From the NCBI RefSeq assembly GCF_023746535.1, contig NZ_CP098747.1, positions 3,895,501-3,959,500 of the forward strand: DNA of 64,000 nt, given 5' to 3'. This DNA is from Sneathiella marina. GTDB taxonomy: Bacteria > Pseudomonadota > Alphaproteobacteria > Sneathiellales > Sneathiellaceae. The notes beneath the pieces are model-generated. The model ran no database searches, was not told the origin of the DNA, and was given only the letters and a program-made list of their open reading frames with translations. Both the position numbers and the translations under genes were made by a program. Shown here one piece after another: positions 9,334 through 18,403 of this stretch (its first letter is position 1; the number at the start of each line of letters is the position of its first letter).

Positions 9334-11436
9334 ATGTTTGAAGTACATCGCAAGGAAGTGATGTGGGGCGGTCGTCCGCTCGTATTGGAAACCGGTAAGA
9401 TTGCCCGCCAGGCTGATGGCGCTGTCATGATTACCTACGGAGGAACACAGGTTCTCTGTACGGCTGTTGCCGCAAGATCATTGAAGCCGGGCATGGATTT
9501 TTTCCCGCTCACGGTTAATTATCAGGAAAAAGCATATGCCGCAGGAAAAATCCCAGGCGGGTTTTTCAAGCGCGAAGCACGTCCCAGCGAAAAAGAAACG
9601 CTGACATCTCGTCTTATCGACCGGCCACTGCGTCCATCTTTTGTCAGTGGATTCAAAAACGAAACGCAGGTTATCTGTACGGTTGTTGCCCATGACATGG
9701 AAAATGACCCCGATGTTATCGCTCTTGTTGGCGCTTCTGCGGCTCTAACTATCTCTGGTATCCCGTTCCTGGGCCCTGTAGGGGCTGCCCGTGTTGCTTA
9801 TGTTGACGGTGACTATGTGTTGAACCCGACGTCAGAGCAGATGGAAAATACTGACCTGGACCTGGTGATCGCGGGAACATCAGAAGCCGTTTTGATGATT
9901 GAATCTGAAGCAAGCGAATTGAGCGAAGAACAGATGCTCGGCGCCGTGATGTACGGTCACCGTGAAATGCAGACAGTGATCGACGCGATAATTGACCTTG
10001 CAGAAGAATGCGCGAAAGAGCCTTGGGATTACTCGCCACCTGAAGACGATGCGGCACTGGTAGAAAAGTTGAAATCTGCCGCTGAATCCGGGCTGAAGGA
10101 AGCCTACAAGGAACAGGTCAAGCAAACCCGGACTGACAAGGTCTCTGATGCCAAGAAAGCGGCCCTGGAAGGACTTGAAGAAGATGAATTGGAAGCAGCA
10201 GGTGGCATTCTCAAGAAAATTGAGAAAAACATCGTGCGCGGTAACATTATCTCAACAGGAACCCGCATCGACGGCCGTGATACGAAAACTGTTCGTCCGA
10301 TTGTTTCCGAAGTTGGTCCGCTGCCCCGCAGCCATGGCTCCGCCTTGTTCACACGCGGAGAAACACAAGCCTTGGTCGTTGCCACATTGGGTACAGGCCA
10401 GGACGAGCAGATCATGGATGCGCTGGAAGGTGAATATCGCGAAAACTTCATGCTCCACTATAATTTCCCTCCTTACTCAGTTGGTGAAGTCGGGCGCATG
10501 GGGTTCACCGGTCGCCGGGAAGTCGGTCATGGCAAGCTTGCCTGGCGTGCCGTACATCCGTTGCTGCCGTCCAAGGATGTCTTCCCCTACACCCTTCGAG
10601 TTGTGTCTGAAGTGACGGAATCAAACGGTTCATCCTCAATGGCAACTGTATGTGGTACATCGCTGGCTTTGATGGATGCGGGTGTTCCGCTGAAACGGCC
10701 CGTTGCCGGTATCGCCATGGGTCTTATTTTGGAAGAAAGCGGTGAGTTCGCTGTTCTTTCCGATATTCTGGGTGATGAAGATCATCTGGGTGACATGGAT
10801 TTCAAGGTTGCCGGTACAAGCGAAGGTATTACCTCCTTGCAGATGGACATCAAGATTTCCGGTATCACCGAGGAAATCATGCGGATCGCTCTGGCGCAAG
10901 CAACAGAAGGTCGCAACCATATTCTTGACGAAATGGGCAAGGCTCTGGAATCTGCACGTGATGGTGTGCGTGATGGCGCCCCGCGGATTACGCAGTTGCA
11001 AGTCAAGAAAGACAAAATCCGTGATATCATTGGAACCGGCGGTAAGGTTATCCGCGAGATCTGTGAAGTCACGGGTGCGAAAATTGACATCGATGATGAT
11101 GGCACCGTGAAAGTTGCGGCCACGACAACCGAAAGTGCTGATGCCGCCATCAACTGGATCAAATCAATTGTTGATGATCCTGAAGTTGGCGTTATCTATA
11201 CAGGTAAAGTCGTGAAAGTTGTCGATTTTGGCGCCTTCGTTAATTTCTTTGGCAACCGTGACGGACTGGTTCATATTTCCGAGTTGGCACCGCAACGGGT
11301 GGCAAAAGTGACGGATATTGTCAATGAAGGCGACGAAGTGCGTGTTAAAGTGCTTGAAATCGACGGACGCGGTAAAGTTCGCCTGTCTATTAAAGCCGTC
11401 GCGGCAGAAGACGCCAAAGAGTCAGCAGAAGACTAA
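9334..11436 (+). CDS. pnp: Polyribonucleotide nucleotidyltransferase
   Basis: PNPase degrades RNA 3' to 5' phosphorolytically and is a degradosome component. The product has two RNase PH domains (the first opening with [19 protein letters not shown], the second around the RxDGRD motif [10 protein letters not shown]), a KH domain ([15 protein letters not shown]) and a C-terminal S1 domain. An upstream GTG at 9280 is in frame, but the ATG at 9334 is preferred because GGAAGGAAAG precedes it and MFEVHRKE is the usual PNPase N-terminus; this gives 700 residues. Confidence 0.96.
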   Translation: MFEVHRKEVMWGGRPLVLETGKIARQADGAVMITYGGTQVLCTAVAARSLKPGMDFFPLTVNYQEKAYAAGKIPGGFFKREARPSEKETLTSRLIDRPLRPSFVSGFKNETQVICTVVAHDMENDPDVIALVGASAALTISGIPFLGPVGAARVAYVDGDYVLNPTSEQMENTDLDLVIAGTSEAVLMIESEASELSEEQMLGAVMYGHREMQTVIDAIIDLAEECAKEPWDYSPPEDDAALVEKLKSAAESGLKEAYKEQVKQTRTDKVSDAKKAALEGLEEDELEAAGGILKKIEKNIVRGNIISTGTRIDGRDTKTVRPIVSEVGPLPRSHGSALFTRGETQALVVATLGTGQDEQIMDALEGEYRENFMLHYNFPPYSVGEVGRMGFTGRREVGHGKLAWRAVHPLLPSKDVFPYTLRVVSEVTESNGSSSMATVCGTSLALMDAGVPLKRPVAGIAMGLILEESGEFAVLSDILGDEDHLGDMDFKVAGTSEGITSLQMDIKISGITEEIMRIALAQATEGRNHILDEMGKALESARDGVRDGAPRITQLQVKKDKIRDIIGTGGKVIREICEVTGAKIDIDDDGTVKVAATTTESADAAINWIKSIVDDPEVGVIYTGKVVKVVDFGAFVNFFGNRDGLVHISELAPQRVAKVTDIVNEGDEVRVKVLEIDGRGKVRLSIKAVAAEDAKESAED

Positions 11437-11460
11437 ATTCTCTGCTCTAAATAGCTAAAT

Positions 11461-11510
11461 TAGCGGCAGGGGCGGAACGGAGCCAACAAATCATTCCGCC
11501 CTTGCCGCTA
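11461..11510 (+). terminator. Long stem-loop after pnp
   Basis: A 17-bp stem (11461-11477 paired with 11494-11510, one G-U wobble) with a 16-base loop begins 24 bases after the pnp stop. No T-tract follows, so it may stabilise or process the pnp 3' end rather than act as a classical intrinsic terminator. Confidence 0.65.
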
Positions 11511-11583
11511 GATGAACCTTGATGCCGGAGCCCGAGTGCTCTAAGTGTTAAGTGGGGAAGTATGTAGTCATAGGAATTGTCTG

Positions 11584-12984
11584 GTGAAAGCACTGAATTC
11601 AATTATGATTTCCGGTAAGGAAGTTCTGCCATTTGTTGAAGGCGGCAAAGGCATTGCGGTGTCATCTGGCCAAAGTTCAGGCGCTTGGGCGGCGGCGGGA
11701 GGTGTTGCCACTTTTTCCGGCGTCAATGCAGACAGTTTCGATGAGGACGGCAATATGATAGAGCAACTCTATCACGGCCGGACTCGCAGGGATCGGCATG
11801 AAGAGCTGGTAGCGTACGGAATCAAGGGCGGCATTGCACAGGCCCAGATTGCCCATGAACTTTCCGGCGGTGAAGGCCGTATCCATATGAATGTCCTGTG
11901 GGAAATGGGAGGCGCCGAGCGCATCCTCCATGGCGTCCTTGAAAATACCAAGGGCCTGATCCACGGCATTACCTGTGGCGCCGGTATGCCATATCGCATT
12001 GCGCAGATTGCCGCAGATTACCAAATTCACTATTACCCGATTATTTCCTCTGCGCGGGCCTTCAAGGCGCTGTGGAAACGGGCATATCACAAATTCTCCG
12101 ATTGGCTCGGTGGGGTGGTTTATGAAGATCCCTGGCTCGCCGGTGGTCACAATGGCCTCAGCAATTCAGAAGACCCGCTGGTCCCCGAAGATCCCTATCC
12201 ACGAGTTGCCAGCCTGCGTGCATTGATGAACGAGATAGGCCTCAATAATGTCCCAATTGTCATGGCCGGCGGTGTTTGGCATATAGAAGATTGGGCCCAT
12301 TGGCTCGACAATCCGGAAATTGGCCCCATCACCTTCCAGTTTGGAACGCGACCGCTCCTGACGCAGGAGAGCCCCATATCGGATGCCTGGAAAAAGAAAC
12401 TGGGCTCGCTCAAAAAGGGCGATGTGTTTCTCAACAAATTCAGCCCGACGGGTTTCTGGTCCTCGGCTGTCCGCAATGACTTCCTTGACGAGCTGAAAGC
12501 CCGCTCGGAACGTCAGGTTGCCTTTTCCAACGAACCGGTCGGTGAACATAATACCGCCTTCGGGATAGGGGCGCGCAAACGGGAAGTTTATCTGACCGCA
12601 GCCGACAAGGAACATGCGGAAGGCTGGATTGCGGAGGGCTTTACGGAAAGTCTGAAAACACCAGATTCGACCCTGATCTTTGTCGAGCCGGAAAAGATGA
12701 AGGAAATCCGCAAAGATCAGATCGACTGCATGGGCTGCCTGTCCCAATGCAAGTTCTCCAACTGGGCGGAAGGCGAAAAGGGCAATACGGGCCGCAAAGC
12801 TGATCCGCGGAGTTTTTGTATTCAGAAAACCCTGCAGGACGTCATCCATTCCTATTCCAACATCAATAACAATCTGATGTTTGCAGGTCATGGTGCCTAT
12901 CGCTTTGCAACGGATCCGTTTTACGACAATGGATTTGTGCCGACGGTCAAGCAATTGATCGATCGGATCGCCACCGGGAAATAG
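11584..12984 (+). CDS. Nitronate monooxygenase-family FMN protein with C-terminal Cys cluster
   Basis: The N-terminal part looks like the FMN-binding TIM-barrel of the nitronate monooxygenase/2-nitropropane dioxygenase family, with GITCGAGMPYRIAQIA, IVMAGGVW and FQFGTRP segments. The C-terminal part has the cysteines DCMGCLSQCKFS followed by a further Cys about 25 residues on, suggesting a metal or Fe-S site not present in simple nitronate monooxygenases. The GTG at 11584 is chosen because AGGAA (11572-11576) lies seven bases upstream; the longer frame from 11545 has no ribosome-binding site. The result is 466 residues. Substrate unknown. Confidence 0.8.
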   Translation: MKALNSIMISGKEVLPFVEGGKGIAVSSGQSSGAWAAAGGVATFSGVNADSFDEDGNMIEQLYHGRTRRDRHEELVAYGIKGGIAQAQIAHELSGGEGRIHMNVLWEMGGAERILHGVLENTKGLIHGITCGAGMPYRIAQIAADYQIHYYPIISSARAFKALWKRAYHKFSDWLGGVVYEDPWLAGGHNGLSNSEDPLVPEDPYPRVASLRALMNEIGLNNVPIVMAGGVWHIEDWAHWLDNPEIGPITFQFGTRPLLTQESPISDAWKKKLGSLKKGDVFLNKFSPTGFWSSAVRNDFLDELKARSERQVAFSNEPVGEHNTAFGIGARKREVYLTAADKEHAEGWIAEGFTESLKTPDSTLIFVEPEKMKEIRKDQIDCMGCLSQCKFSNWAEGEKGNTGRKADPRSFCIQKTLQDVIHSYSNINNNLMFAGHGAYRFATDPFYDNGFVPTVKQLIDRIATGK

Positions 12985-13012
12985 CTTCAGCCGGGCCTTT
13001 CTAATTGCAGAT

Positions 13013-13041
13013 TTGAATTATTATAAAAAACACTATATAAT
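13013..13041 (+). promoter_or_regulatory. Predicted sigma-70 promoter of irr
   Basis: TTGAAT (13013-13018) and TATAAT (13036-13041) are separated by 17 bases. The two elements overlap an AT-rich inverted repeat (TTATTATA at 13018-13025, TATAATAA at 13036-13043), which could also serve as an operator. The irr ATG lies about 50 bases downstream. Confidence 0.6.
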
Positions 13042-13090
13042 AAGGACCAGCCCCCAACCCGGGCAGCGCAATTGAAAAAGTAGTAACGGT

Positions 13091-13507
13091 ATGCAGCATA
13101 ATTCTAAAGATTTACGCGACAAGATCAAAATGGTCCACCTGCGCCCGACAAAGCAGCGTCTGGCGCTGGCGGAACTGTTATTTGCGCAGGGAAATCGTCA
13201 TGTGACGGCGGAGCGGTTGCATAATGAAGCCATGGATAACGGTGTCACGGTCTCATTGGCAACCATATATAATAATCTTCATCAATTCACCTCGGCTGGC
13301 TTGCTGCGCGAAGTGGTCGTTGATTCCAGCCGCTCATATTTCGATACAAATGTCAGCCCACACCATCATTTCTTTCATGAAACTACCGGTGAGCTGGAAG
13401 ATATTCCGGGCAACGAGCTCAATGTCGATAATATTCCGGCCTTGCCTGAAGGAACCGAGATCAGCAGCGTTGATGTTATCGTCCGCGTCACCGATCGTCG
13501 CCCCTAA
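13091..13507 (+). CDS. irr: Iron response regulator Irr (Fur superfamily)
   Basis: Irr is a Fur-family transcription factor of alphaproteobacteria that senses iron through heme and binds ICE operators. The 138-residue product has a winged-helix N-terminus (LRPTKQRLALAELL, then the recognition segment TVSLATIYNNLHQF) and the His-rich SPHHHFFHE stretch (HHH at 91-93), typical of Irr rather than Fur or Zur; the cysteine pairs of structural-zinc Fur proteins are missing. The neighbouring rubrerythrin promoter carries a perfect ICE-type palindrome, supporting the assignment. The GC-poor region upstream holds its own promoter. Confidence 0.88.
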   Translation: MQHNSKDLRDKIKMVHLRPTKQRLALAELLFAQGNRHVTAERLHNEAMDNGVTVSLATIYNNLHQFTSAGLLREVVVDSSRSYFDTNVSPHHHFFHETTGELEDIPGNELNVDNIPALPEGTEISSVDVIVRVTDRRP

Positions 13508-13538
13508 TTCCTTCCTGAGTTTCCAGATCTTTTTTCTT

Positions 13539-13588
13539 CTTTAGAAACATTCTAAAGTATTGACACACCCCTGCGCGCGCCATATATT
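13539..13588 (+). promoter_or_regulatory. ICE box and sigma-70 promoter of the rubrerythrin operon
   Basis: A perfect palindrome CTTTAGAA-ACA-TTCTAAAG (13539-13557) matches the Irr-bound ICE consensus TTTAGAA-N3-TTCTAAA known from rhizobia. It is followed at once by TTGACA (13560-13565), a 17-base spacer and TATATT (13583-13588). A further half-site TTCTAAAG (13587-13594) overlaps the -10 end. The ATG of rubrerythrin is at 13650 with AGGAGG at 13639-13644. Irr control of this operon is therefore likely; the sign of regulation cannot be read from sequence. Confidence 0.85.
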
Positions 13589-13649
13589 CTAAAGGTAAGC
13601 CTGCTCTCACAGGAACAGGCACATCCACTACTCATTCCAGGAGGACTTT

Positions 13650-14069
13650 ATGTCTCTAGCGGGAAGCAAAACTGAACAAAACTTGAAAGATGCCTTTGCA
13701 GGTGAATCACAGGCAAACCGTCGTTATCTTTATTTCGCACAGAAAGCGGATGTAGAAGGATATAACGATGTTGCGACTGTCTTCCGCTCGACAGCAGAAG
13801 GTGAAACAGGCCATGCACACGGCCATTTGGAATATCTGGAAGAAACCGGTGATCCGGCAACTGGCCTGCCAATTGGCGGCACAGAACTGAACCTGGCCGC
13901 CTCCATCGCTGGTGAAACCCATGAATATACGGATATGTATCCGGGCATGGCGAAAACAGCGCGCGAAGAAGGTCATGACGAAATTGCCGACTGGTTCGAA
14001 ACTCTGGCAAAAGCCGAGAAAAGTCACGCCGGCCGCTTCCAAAAAGCGCTCGACAATATCGACGACTGA
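13650..14069 (+). CDS. Rubrerythrin-family di-iron protein (short form)
   Basis: This is a ferritin-like four-helix di-iron protein, expected to reduce hydrogen peroxide. The 139-residue product has the helix motifs AGESQANRRY, AEGETGHAHGH, AGETHEYTDMY and AKAEKSHAGRF, with Glu and His ligands in place. It lacks the C-terminal rubredoxin domain of classical rubrerythrins and contains no cysteine at all, so it must receive electrons from a partner; the Fe-S protein encoded next is a good candidate. AGGAGG (13639-13644) precedes the start. Confidence 0.92.
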   Translation: MSLAGSKTEQNLKDAFAGESQANRRYLYFAQKADVEGYNDVATVFRSTAEGETGHAHGHLEYLEETGDPATGLPIGGTELNLAASIAGETHEYTDMYPGMAKTAREEGHDEIADWFETLAKAEKSHAGRFQKALDNIDD

Positions 14070-14098
14070 TTTGACCGCACCTGCGTGTCAGTAACTCA

Positions 14099-14132
14099 GG
14101 GTAGCGAACGGTACGCCGTCGCTACCCTCTTT
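14099..14132 (+). terminator. Hairpin between rubrerythrin and the Fe-S protein gene
   Basis: The stem GGGTAGCG (14099-14106) pairs with CGCTACCC (14120-14127), continued after a bulged A by ACGG/CCGT around a TACG tetraloop, and is followed by TCTTT. Lying 30 bases after the rubrerythrin stop and 37 before the next start, it may partly terminate transcription and raise rubrerythrin mRNA over the downstream genes. Confidence 0.75.
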
Positions 14133-14163
14133 CAATAAATCGTAGCCTGTTCGGGAGATTATC

Positions 14164-15513
14164 ATGAGAGAAGGCAGCCTTGATGCGCCAACCCGCCACA
14201 TAATTGACTGGACCAATCCGGATTTTTATGACGAAAAAAAGCTGGATGACGAGCTGCGACGTGTCTTTGATATCTGCCATGGTTGCCGCCGTTGTTTTAA
14301 TCTGTGCGATTCTTTTCCAAAACTTTTTGATTTAATCGACGGCTCGCCGACCGAAGAACTTGACGCGGTTGCCTCGGAAGATTTCAAGCCGGTTGTCGAT
14401 GGCTGCACCCTCTGCGACATGTGTTTTATGACGAAATGCCCCTATGTGCCGCCCCATGAGTTTAATCTGGACTTTCCCCACTTGATGTTGCGCTATCGGG
14501 CCGTGGAGAAACGTAAAGGCCTGGATAAATTTGTCCCCGGACAATTATCGCAAACTGACCGTAACGGCAAATTGGCGGCACCTGTCGCACCGCTGGCCAA
14601 CTGGGCAACAAAAACATCGAATAGCATGACCCGCGGCATCATGGAGAAAACCCTGGGCATCGACCGCAACGCGGCACTGCCGAAATACCAATCCAAGTCC
14701 CTCCTCAAGCGGGCTGAGGAAGACCCACTGGTCGTTAATGCCGACGCTCCCGGCTTTGGCCGGAAAGCGGTTATCTATGCCACCTGTTTTGGCAACTATA
14801 ATAATCCCAGCATTGGCGAGGCAACCCGCAAGGTCCTTGCCCGCAACGGCGTCGAAACGGAAGTCGTCTATCCCGGCTGCTGCGGTATGCCCTTGATGGA
14901 ACAGGGTGATCTGGAAGGGGTTGTCAAAAATGCCAAATCCGTGTCCAGCGAACTGAAGGACTGGATCGCAAAAGGCTATGATGTCATTGCCCTCGTCTCT
15001 TCCTGTGCGTTGATGCTGAAATTCGAGTGGCCATTGCTTGATCCGGACAATGCCGATCTCAAAACCTTGTCTGATGCGACCTTTGACGTGTCTGAATATG
15101 TGATGGATCTGGCCAAGAAAGAAGGCATGGTTGAGGGGATGGAACCACTTGGTGACAATGTTGCCATGCATCTGGCCTGTCACGCCCGAGCCCAGAATAT
15201 GGGCGCCAAAGGCGCCGAGATGTTGCGGCTGATCCCCAAAACACGTGTTGCCGTCGTGGAGCGGTGCTCAGGCCATGGCGGCTCCTGGGGGATCATGAAA
15301 GGCAATTATGAAACTGCCCTGAAAGTCGGCAAACCGGCGGCCAAGACGGCACTCACTTCAAAAGCCGGATATATCGCCTCCGAATGCCCGCTTGCAGCTG
15401 AGCATCTGTTGCAAGGCATCGGCAACCTGGATGCCGAGGCTGTCCAGTCGAAGCAAGCGGCCCATCCCATCGAACTCCTGGCCAAAGCCTATGGCCTGAA
15501 CGAGGACCTCTGA
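14164..15513 (+). CDS. (Fe-S)-binding CCG-domain oxidoreductase, GlpC/HdrB-like
   Basis: The 449-residue protein carries two 4Fe-4S ferredoxin motifs (C38-C41-C44-C48 and C81-C84-C87-C92) followed by two cysteine-rich CCG-type domains (YPGCCGMP, and later HLACHARAQ with ERCSGHGGSWG). This is the architecture of GlpC and heterodisulfide-reductase-like electron carriers. It lies between rubrerythrin and a DUF3501 gene, a trio that recurs in proteobacteria. An electron-donor role for the rubredoxin-less rubrerythrin is an inference from this context. Confidence 0.88.
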   Translation: MREGSLDAPTRHIIDWTNPDFYDEKKLDDELRRVFDICHGCRRCFNLCDSFPKLFDLIDGSPTEELDAVASEDFKPVVDGCTLCDMCFMTKCPYVPPHEFNLDFPHLMLRYRAVEKRKGLDKFVPGQLSQTDRNGKLAAPVAPLANWATKTSNSMTRGIMEKTLGIDRNAALPKYQSKSLLKRAEEDPLVVNADAPGFGRKAVIYATCFGNYNNPSIGEATRKVLARNGVETEVVYPGCCGMPLMEQGDLEGVVKNAKSVSSELKDWIAKGYDVIALVSSCALMLKFEWPLLDPDNADLKTLSDATFDVSEYVMDLAKKEGMVEGMEPLGDNVAMHLACHARAQNMGAKGAEMLRLIPKTRVAVVERCSGHGGSWGIMKGNYETALKVGKPAAKTALTSKAGYIASECPLAAEHLLQGIGNLDAEAVQSKQAAHPIELLAKAYGLNEDL

Positions 15514-15515
15514 CA

Positions 15516-16115
15516 ATGACTGCCATCGCAAACCGCCAAATCACCGATCAGGATATTCTGCCCGTCAGCGAATATGCCAAGATACGCAAAGAGCATAAGC
15601 AAAAGCTTATTCCCATCAAGAAGAACCGCCGGGTCGCCATTGGCCCCTACGCCACCTTCTATTTTGAAAATTATGAGACCATGTGGGCGCAGATCCAGGA
15701 AATGCTCTATATCGAAAAAGGCGGTGCCGAGCAGTTGAAGGACGAGCTGGACGCCTATAACCCGCTTATCCCAAACGGATCAGAACTGGTGGCCACCTTT
15801 ATGATCGAAATCGATGATCCCATTCGCCGGGATTTTATGTTGCGAAAACTCGGCTATATCGAGGACAAGGTCTACTTATCCATCGCCAGCGAAAAAATTT
15901 ACGCCGTGCCGGAACAGGAAGTCGAACGGACAACGGAAGACGGGAAAACCTCCGCCATCCATTTCCTGCATTTCCCCATGACCACAGCCCAGCGACAGGC
16001 GTTCAAAGAGACGACTGTCGATGTCCAGCTGGGGATTGAGCATGATGATTACAGCCATATAACGCCGCTGATCGGCACTGTCCGCGCCGCCCTCGCCGAA
16101 GACCTTATCGATTAG
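15516..16115 (+). CDS. DUF3501 family protein
   Basis: The 199-residue product matches the DUF3501 family in length and pattern (RVAIGPYATFYFENYETMWAQ near residues 43-63, ending with a predicted hydrophilic helix). No catalytic residues can be named. It starts two bases after the Fe-S protein gene and is surely cotranscribed with it; the family is known mainly from this rubrerythrin/Fe-S neighbourhood, so a role in peroxide or iron stress is likely but unproven. Confidence 0.85.
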   Translation: MTAIANRQITDQDILPVSEYAKIRKEHKQKLIPIKKNRRVAIGPYATFYFENYETMWAQIQEMLYIEKGGAEQLKDELDAYNPLIPNGSELVATFMIEIDDPIRRDFMLRKLGYIEDKVYLSIASEKIYAVPEQEVERTTEDGKTSAIHFLHFPMTTAQRQAFKETTVDVQLGIEHDDYSHITPLIGTVRAALAEDLID

Positions 16116-16216
16116 GGCTGGGATAGAGATGGCGGGGCTGTCATATGGCCAGCAGAACCTGGACAGCTAACCCCCTCCCGTCAAAGAAAACCGGTGGCTT
16201 CAAACCCTGGCCGTCT

Positions 16217-16666
16217 CTATTTATCAATTGGTAACTTGCCTTGCGTGAAAGCGATTCCGGGATCCGCCGAGTGCTCTACCTCATCTCCTTTAATCTCAAT
16301 CCAGGAATGCTTTCGGTGTTCATACACCGAGAAACAGGGAGCAGGGAAATCCAGGTCTGCGAAAGCGCCGACAGGAATTGCCACGACACCGGGCCAGCCC
16401 TCAATTACGTAAGTGAGGGTCGATCCACATTCCGGACAAAATCCATATGTCGCTTTATGGCCACTATCTGCTAGCCGCTCCCAAACCTTGGATTTCCCGG
16501 AAATCTTGACGTCTGCTTCTGCCCATCTTGCCTGAACAGCAAATGCGCTTCCGGAACGTTTCTGGCACTCGAGGCAGTGACACACCGAGACGCGTACCGG
16601 TTCGCCCTCACACGTCACTGAGAGTTCACCACATCTGCAAGTCGCCGTTCGTTTCACCATATTCAC
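16217..16666 (-). CDS. GFA-family (glutathione-dependent formaldehyde-activating-like) zinc protein
   Basis: The 149-residue product has the zinc-binding cysteine pattern of the GFA/Mss4-like fold: CRC at 10-12, CHCLEC at 29-34 and CPEC at 77-80. The family includes the glutathione-formaldehyde activating enzyme Gfa, but most members have unknown substrates. It is convergent with DUF3501 and followed on its strand by nothing obvious; the nitronate-monooxygenase-like gene lies 30 bases upstream and could share its transcript. Confidence 0.88.
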   Translation of the reverse strand: MNMVKRTATCRCGELSVTCEGEPVRVSVCHCLECQKRSGSAFAVQARWAEADVKISGKSKVWERLADSGHKATYGFCPECGSTLTYVIEGWPGVVAIPVGAFADLDFPAPCFSVYEHRKHSWIEIKGDEVEHSADPGIAFTQGKLPIDK

Positions 16667-16696
16667 CGGCCCAACATAATCATTGAGAATTTTAAC

Positions 16697-17686
16697 TCAC
16701 ATTTTCAGGTTCAGGATAATGGCTTTCGCATCTTCACTGATCTCCCGAACAATTTCACCCGCCGATTTCACGTCATTGATCATGGCTAATCCTTGTCCCG
16801 CCCACATTGACATGGCTTCAACATTCCCTTCTGCATCTGGCGCAGGGGTATAAGATTGATAGCGGACAATGTCCCCGCGCGACCGGGATTTGCCGATGGT
16901 ATCTCCTTCACCCGGACGTTCACCGGACGAGGGTGATCCGGCAGCTTCCCATTGATCCACCGTGCTGTTTCGCAACACCCGATGAGGCGCTGCACGCCAG
17001 CCAACGTCAAACAGGTCTTTCTGATAGGACGTCTGGTTTTCAGTCGCACTCAGGATGCTGTCCTGATAGAGGGAATTTATGTCGGCTTCCTCGCAGGCCA
17101 GAAAACGGGTGCCGATCCACGCCCCCGATGCGCCAAGGGCCAAAGCCGCAGCCAACCCCCGCCCGTCGGCAATGCCACCCGCAGCGATCACGGGTAAATC
17201 GCCGACGGCGTCGACAACTGAGGGAATGAGCGGCATGGCGGCAACCGTTCCGCAGACATGCCCGCCTGACTCCCAGCCTTGCGCGACAATAATATCAGCC
17301 CCTTTATCCGCGGCAATGCGCGCATCTTCCGCACTGCCAACGGTTTGCATGACCACAGCGCCCGATTTTTTTGCCCGGGCAATAAGATCTGAAGGCTCCT
17401 TCCAGAAGAAAGAGATAATCGGCACGCCTTCTTCCAGGCACGCTTCCAACCGTTCCTCCTGCGGGTGCTCCATATTCAGATTAACGGCAAAAGGCTGCGA
17501 TGTAAGCGACTTGGTTTCACGGACCTGCTCTCGCAACTGATCCATACTCCCGAGCCACAGGGGCAATGTGCCCAATCCTCCGGCGTTGGAGACGGCCGCC
17601 GCCATTCTTGGCCCGACCGCCCCTCCCATTGGCGCCTGAACAATTGGAATATCAATCCCAAGCATATGACAGAGTGAATTTCGCAC
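16697..17686 (-). CDS. Nitronate monooxygenase-family protein
   Basis: The 329-residue product is a typical nitronate monooxygenase/2-nitropropane dioxygenase-like FMN TIM barrel: N-terminal IVQAPMGGAVGP, central AQGWESGGHVCGT (with the histidine that acts as base in characterised enzymes) and the phosphate-binding AAGGIADGRGLAAALALGA. Unlike the protein at 11.6-13.0 kb, it has no C-terminal Cys cluster. It is probably transcribed with the downstream GFA gene. True substrate unknown. Confidence 0.88.
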   Translation of the reverse strand: MRNSLCHMLGIDIPIVQAPMGGAVGPRMAAAVSNAGGLGTLPLWLGSMDQLREQVRETKSLTSQPFAVNLNMEHPQEERLEACLEEGVPIISFFWKEPSDLIARAKKSGAVVMQTVGSAEDARIAADKGADIIVAQGWESGGHVCGTVAAMPLIPSVVDAVGDLPVIAAGGIADGRGLAAALALGASGAWIGTRFLACEEADINSLYQDSILSATENQTSYQKDLFDVGWRAAPHRVLRNSTVDQWEAAGSPSSGERPGEGDTIGKSRSRGDIVRYQSYTPAPDAEGNVEAMSMWAGQGLAMINDVKSAGEIVREISEDAKAIILNLKM

Positions 17687-17759
17687 CTACTACCTCCAAC
17701 CCTAAGACTTCAGGTCTTTATTATTTCAGAGTAATCTTCCTTTCAGGATCATACTTACC

Positions 17760-17788
17760 CGGAGCGAATTGGGCAATATTTCGCTCCG
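17760..17788. promoter_or_regulatory. Perfect inverted repeat in a divergent intergenic region
   Basis: CGGAGCGAA (17760-17768) and TTCGCTCCG (17780-17788) form a perfect 9-bp inverted repeat with an 11-base centre between the minus-strand nitronate-monooxygenase gene and the plus-strand DUF2867 gene. It could be an operator for either promoter or a leader hairpin. Confidence 0.4.
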
Positions 17789-17920
17789 TGAATACCGCAA
17801 TGCCTCATAGGGTAACCCGCACCTCCTGTGGGATCGCCGCTCGATCGGATAGACGGAGAATATTTCAGCGGATATACTTGCAATAAATGCGCATCCCATA
17901 TTTGATGGAGAGGGTCTCTT

Positions 17921-18403
17921 TTGCGACAGAACAAAGCCAATGTGATCGCTTCCGAACTCCCGGCAAACAGCTCCCTGCGCGACCGTGTGTCGACAACAGA
18001 CTTTCTGGACTGCTATTCAGTGTCCTCAAACTTGTCGTCGCGCCCGGCGGCTGAGATCATAACGGAGTTTCCCGGATGGGCCCGTTTCCTGCTGCAGATA
18101 CGAAGGGTGATAACGACACCTTTTGGCCTTTCCAACGAGGGTCCGAACGCCGCTGACAAAATTGGCCCCTTTCCTGTGGAAATCGAAACAGAGTCAGAGC
18201 TTATAGCCGGATTTAACGACAAGCATCTTGATTTCCGCGTCTCCATCTTCGCGCAAGAAGGCCGGGTTTCCCTGGCAACCTGGGTTCATCCCCACAATAT
18301 AGGTGGTCGGATCTATCTAATGACCATTCTGCCCTTTCACATCCTGATCGTTCGAAATGCCCTTGCACGAGTGGCAACTGCCCCGTCCCCGGCGCAACAA
18401 TAG
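17921..18403 (+). CDS. DUF2867 domain protein
   Basis: The 160-residue product shows the DUF2867 pattern, with LQIRR in the first half, then KIGPFPVEIE, HLDFRVSIFA, and the C-terminal FHILIVRNALARV. The TTG start is supported by a purine-rich GGAGAGGG just upstream (17908-17914). No biochemical function is known for the family. It is transcribed divergently from the nitronate-monooxygenase gene. Confidence 0.75.
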   Translation: MRQNKANVIASELPANSSLRDRVSTTDFLDCYSVSSNLSSRPAAEIITEFPGWARFLLQIRRVITTPFGLSNEGPNAADKIGPFPVEIETESELIAGFNDKHLDFRVSIFAQEGRVSLATWVHPHNIGGRIYLMTILPFHILIVRNALARVATAPSPAQQ

